Positions 61,094 through 64,000 of a stretch of 64,000 nucleotides of DNA are shown in pieces. Location of the stretch: the NCBI RefSeq assembly GCF_014196205.1, contig NZ_JACIDE010000016.1, forward strand, positions 1 to 64,000. The letters are read 5' to 3'. This DNA comes from Anoxybacteroides voinovskiense. GTDB taxonomy: Bacteria; Bacillota; Bacilli; Bacillales; Anoxybacillaceae. Position 1 is the first letter of the stretch, and every line of letters begins with the position of its first letter. The position numbers and the translations under genes were made by a program. Below the pieces are notes generated by a model. The model searched no databases. It worked only from the letters and a program-made list of their open reading frames with translations, and was not told where the DNA came from.

Positions 61094-62611
61094 GTGACAT
61101 TTCTTCTTGATGGTTTTCAAACGGCGTTGCAGTTGCATAATTTATTTTTTGCCTTTCTTGGCGTACTGATTGGAACGGCTGTTGGTGTTTTGCCAGGAAT
61201 AGGTCCGATGAGCGGGGTGGCACTGTTAATTCCTGTTACAGCCTCCATGACATCAGGGTTTGAACCAGCACAGGCTGCAACAAGTTCCATTATTTTACTT
61301 GCTGGTGTATATTATGGGGCTATGTATGGGGGTTCGACGACTTCTATTTTGCTGAACACACCTGGGGAATCGTCGTCGGTTGTTACGGCGCTTGATGGAT
61401 ACCAAATGGCAAAACAAGGAAGGGCAGGCTCCGCATTAGCCATTGCAGCGATTGGCTCGTTTGCAGCTGGAATTGTTTCGTTAATTGCGCTTGTGTTGCT
61501 AGCGGAACCTCTTTCGAACGTAGCGCTAAAGTTCGGACCGGCAGAATATTTTTCGTTAATGATTCTTGGGCTGGCAGCAGTCAGCGGACTTGCTGGAAAT
61601 TCGATGACGAAAGCTTGGATGATGACGGTTTTTGGATTATTACTTTCAACGATTGGACTTGATAGTGTATCAGGGGTAGCACGGTTTACGTATAATATTT
61701 CGTTTCTTTATGGAGGATTGGAATTTTTAACAGTTGCGGTTGGGCTTTTCGCGCTTGGAGAAGTGTTTAAAGCCATTCTCCATAAGGAGCAAAATAATGA
61801 CGGCATTGCAAAAATTGGGAGGATTATTCCGTCGAAAGAAGAATTAAAAGAAAGTGCTGGTCCGATTGCTCGCGGTTCACTGCTTGGCTTTTTAGTCGGG
61901 ATATTGCCGGGGGCTGGAGCTACGTTAGCCTCGTTTTTTTCTTACATGTTGGAAAAGAAAATAAGTAAACATCCTGAGAAATTTGGAAAAGGGACAATCG
62001 CTGGCGTTGCTGCACCAGAATCTGCGAATAATGCTGCTTCCGGCGGAGCGATGATTCCTCTTCTAACGCTAGGAATTCCAGGTTCAGGAACGACAGCGAT
62101 TCTAATGGGAGCATTAATGATGTATAACGTTCAACCCGGTCCGCTACTTTTTGATGAACATCCAGATGTGGCCTGGGGCTTAATTGCGAGTATGTTTATC
62201 GGAAACGTGATGCTTCTCATTTTAAATATGCCGCTTGTCAAAATATTTGCTAAAATTATTGAAACACCGCCTAAATATTTATTGCCACTTATTATTGCTA
62301 TTTCTATTTTCGGTGTGTATGCCGTCCAAGTGACAACGTTTGATATTTTTCTATTACTCGGTTTTGGAGTATTAGGATATTTGCTTGCTGCACATGATTT
62401 TCCGCTTGCACCGCTCGTATTAGGGCTTGTATTAGGGCCAATGATTGAAAATAATATGAGAAGAGCACTTACAGCATCGAACGGTGATTTTTTTGTATTT
62501 ATTGAAAAACCGATTTCATTTGTTCTGCTAATTGCGGCAATTTTATGGATTGCTATCCCGTTTTTGATGAAATTAAAAGGAAAATCGGTCATTGTAAACG
62601 AAGATATGTAA
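61094..62611 (+). CDS. tctA: Tripartite tricarboxylate transporter, TctA
   Basis: A 505-residue membrane protein with about 12 helices and the TctA motifs GTAVGVLPGIGPMSGVALLIP, YGGSTTSILLNTPGE, and a second copy GFLVGILPGAGATLASFFSY with GIPGSGTTAIL. It is the translocating subunit, driven by ion gradients. It starts with GTG after AAGGAGG. Confidence 0.92.
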   Translation: MTFLLDGFQTALQLHNLFFAFLGVLIGTAVGVLPGIGPMSGVALLIPVTASMTSGFEPAQAATSSIILLAGVYYGAMYGGSTTSILLNTPGESSSVVTALDGYQMAKQGRAGSALAIAAIGSFAAGIVSLIALVLLAEPLSNVALKFGPAEYFSLMILGLAAVSGLAGNSMTKAWMMTVFGLLLSTIGLDSVSGVARFTYNISFLYGGLEFLTVAVGLFALGEVFKAILHKEQNNDGIAKIGRIIPSKEELKESAGPIARGSLLGFLVGILPGAGATLASFFSYMLEKKISKHPEKFGKGTIAGVAAPESANNAASGGAMIPLLTLGIPGSGTTAILMGALMMYNVQPGPLLFDEHPDVAWGLIASMFIGNVMLLILNMPLVKIFAKIIETPPKYLLPLIIAISIFGVYAVQVTTFDIFLLLGFGVLGYLLAAHDFPLAPLVLGLVLGPMIENNMRRALTASNGDFFVFIEKPISFVLLIAAILWIAIPFLMKLKGKSVIVNEDM

Positions 62612-62617
62612 AAAACG

Positions 62618-62657
62618 AAAGACTTACTGCGTTCGGCAGTCGGTCTTTCTCTTTTTT
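62618..62657 (+). terminator. Terminator after tctA
   Basis: GAAAGACTTACTGC with GGCAGTCGGTCTTTC (small mismatches), then TCTTTTTT. Confidence 0.85.
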
Positions 62658-62672
62658 CTAAAGGGTGGTACG

Positions 62673-64000
62673 ATGAAACTACAAACGAAGCTTATTATTA
62701 TTATTGGTTCATTAATTATTGTCGTCATTGTATTTTTATCACTGCTTTTTCAGCACATGCTAGCCTCCACTTTAAAAGAACAGATTGGGTTGCGGGCATT
62801 AAATGTAGCAGAGAGCGTAGCAACGGTTCCGTTAGTGAGAGACGCTTTTCAGCAACAAGAGCCTCATAAACAAATTCAGCCGTTTGCTGAGATGATTCGT
62901 CAGAAAACAGGCGCGGAGTATGTCGTGGTCGGAAATAAAGAAGGAATTCGTTATTCTCATCCAGTGGAAGAGAGAATCGGGAAAAAAATGGTTGGTGGGG
63001 ATAACGAAGCGGTTCTTCAGGGGAAATCGATTATTTCAGAAGCGGTTGGTTCACTTGGACCAGCCATTCGCGGGAAAGCGCCGATTTTTGATGACAATGG
63101 CCAAGTGATTGGGATTGTTTCGGTCGGGTTTATGCTCGAAGATATACAAAAAATCGTTTGGGCGTATACGGAGAAAATTCTCCTTTTTTCGATTATTGCG
63201 CTATTGCTTGGGGTGATTGGTTCTGTACTTATTGCTCGAATGGTAAAACAATCGATCCACGGATTAGAACCGAAAGAAATCGGACTTCTTTACCAAGAAA
63301 AACAAGCGATATTAGAAGCAATTCGTGAAGGGCTTATTTCGGTTAATCAAGATGGAATTGTGACGATGGTTAATAAGACGGCAATGTCGATACTAGGATG
63401 CGAAACAGAGCAACATGTCTTAGGAAAGTATATTTTGCACATTATTCCTCATTCACGGCTGCTAGATGTGATGAAAACAGGAAGAGCAGAGTACGATGTG
63501 GAAATGGAAATAGGAGAACAAACGGTGATTGCTAATCGTATTCCCATTGTCGACAAAAATGGCTCTGTCATCGGGGCTGTATCGACGTTTCGCAATAAAT
63601 CCGAACTTTACCGATTAGCAAAAGAATTGTCTCAAGTAAAAAGCTACGCTGAAGCACTTCGGGCGCAAACACACGAGTTTTCTAATAAACTTTATGTTAT
63701 TTCCGGATTAATTCAGCTAGAATCTTATGAAGAAGCGCTAGAACTCATTACAAAAGAAACAAACGTCCAACAAGATATTGTCCGTTTTGTCATGAAAGAA
63801 ATTCCCGATCCTGTGATTGGGGGATTGTTAATCGGAAAATTTAACAAAGCAAGCGAGCTAAAAATTACGTTTGATATTGATCGGCAAAGTAGTTTTCGCG
63901 ACATTTCCAATATTGACCGTGACCACCTTGTCACAATTATCGGCAATATTATTGATAATGCGATGGAGGCAGTATTAGAAAACGGTCGGGAAGAAAAGCG
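62673..64000 (+). CDS. CitA/DcuS-family sensor kinase, cut by the window end
   Basis: About 442 residues are visible. TM1 (7-29), an extracytoplasmic PAS-like sensor (about 30-170, EGIRYSHPVEERIGK, GKAPIFDDNGQVIGIVSVG), TM2, a cytoplasmic PAS (EGLISVNQDGIVTMVNKTA), then AQTHEFSNKLYVISGLIQL with phospho-His334 and the start of the ATPase domain (NIIDNAMEAV). This is the citrate/C4-dicarboxylate sensor class. AAAGGGTGG precedes ATG 62673. Next to tctCBA it most likely senses the same carboxylate, with a response regulator just beyond the edge. Confidence 0.9.
   Translation, partial: MKLQTKLIIIIGSLIIVVIVFLSLLFQHMLASTLKEQIGLRALNVAESVATVPLVRDAFQQQEPHKQIQPFAEMIRQKTGAEYVVVGNKEGIRYSHPVEERIGKKMVGGDNEAVLQGKSIISEAVGSLGPAIRGKAPIFDDNGQVIGIVSVGFMLEDIQKIVWAYTEKILLFSIIALLLGVIGSVLIARMVKQSIHGLEPKEIGLLYQEKQAILEAIREGLISVNQDGIVTMVNKTAMSILGCETEQHVLGKYILHIIPHSRLLDVMKTGRAEYDVEMEIGEQTVIANRIPIVDKNGSVIGAVSTFRNKSELYRLAKELSQVKSYAEALRAQTHEFSNKLYVISGLIQLESYEEALELITKETNVQQDIVRFVMKEIPDPVIGGLLIGKFNKASELKITFDIDRQSSFRDISNIDRDHLVTIIGNIIDNAMEAVLENGREEK

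Overview
The window comes from a low-to-moderate GC, Gram-positive, spore-former-type bacterium of the Bacillaceae. It looks closest to the thermophilic Anoxybacillus/Parageobacillus/Geobacillus group. The basis is strong AGGAGG ribosome sites, frequent TTG/GTG starts, sigma-A promoters, CcpA-type cre boxes, a four-gene mannitol locus (mtlA-mtlR-mtlF-mtlD), lipoprotein-anchored metal proteins, and a GTCTAGCTCCAAGCGCC-type dispersed repeat that I recall as common in these genomes. I cannot name the species. No rRNA, tRNA or CRISPR array was seen.

Layout. 0-13 kb: the truncated start of an IS607-type recombinase, a SteT-like Ser/Thr exchanger, a very large envelope protein fusing GH18, NodB and GT2 domains, a rhodanese lipoprotein, a nosD-nosL-nosY-nosF copper-maturation operon with no nosZ in view, an AbrB/RelE-type toxin-antitoxin pair, a fluoride riboswitch driving two crcB genes, and two secreted carbohydrate-type enzymes. 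13-21 kb: a complete sucrose-type operon (LacI regulator, ABC importer, GH32 and GH13 enzymes) behind a consensus promoter overlapped by two operators and a cre box. 21-24 kb: paiB, a nickel/cobalt-type transporter, and a YIEGIA protein with its small capping partner.

24-45 kb is an accessory island for copper and extracytoplasmic thiol redox. It holds a membrane cupredoxin, a Rieske lipoprotein, a YVTN beta-propeller, a DUF302 protein, a Met-rich secreted protein, a sensor kinase/response regulator pair, a VTT membrane protein, a BNR-repeat lipoprotein, a CcdA-like protein, a SHOCT protein, a membrane-anchored TlpA fusion, CcdA, csoR-copA-copZ and a multicopper oxidase. Mobile and decayed DNA is mixed in: an RHS fragment, PIN and MNT/HEPN toxin-antitoxin pairs, a 247-bp inverted-repeat element in several states of decay, pseudogenes and a probable IS remnant.

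The main discovery is a promoter architecture repeated nine times in this island and not recognised elsewhere in the window. Two 11-bp direct repeats (roughly CAYANWTTYTS, CAYAWTTTWTY) cover the -35 region, and the -10 hexamer starts 13-14 bp after the second repeat begins. It precedes the kinase/regulator operon itself, both CcdA-type genes, the TlpA fusion, the Met-rich secreted protein and its decayed copy, a truncated kinase copy, a truncated ORF and the multicopper oxidase. The layout is like that of a PhoB/OmpR-type activator, so I infer that the local response regulator controls this set as one regulon, separate from the CsoR-controlled copA-copZ unit.

45-64 kb is mostly metabolic: an MFS transporter, a short pyruvate-kinase-like protein lacking the C-terminal domain, a 2-oxoacid dehydrogenase E2-E1alpha-E1beta set with a GlcD-type oxidase but no E3, the mannitol PTS locus with a cre box, a DUF4275 protein, and a tripartite tricarboxylate transporter (tctC-tctB-tctA) with a perfect cre box and an adjacent CitA/DcuS-type sensor kinase cut by the window end.
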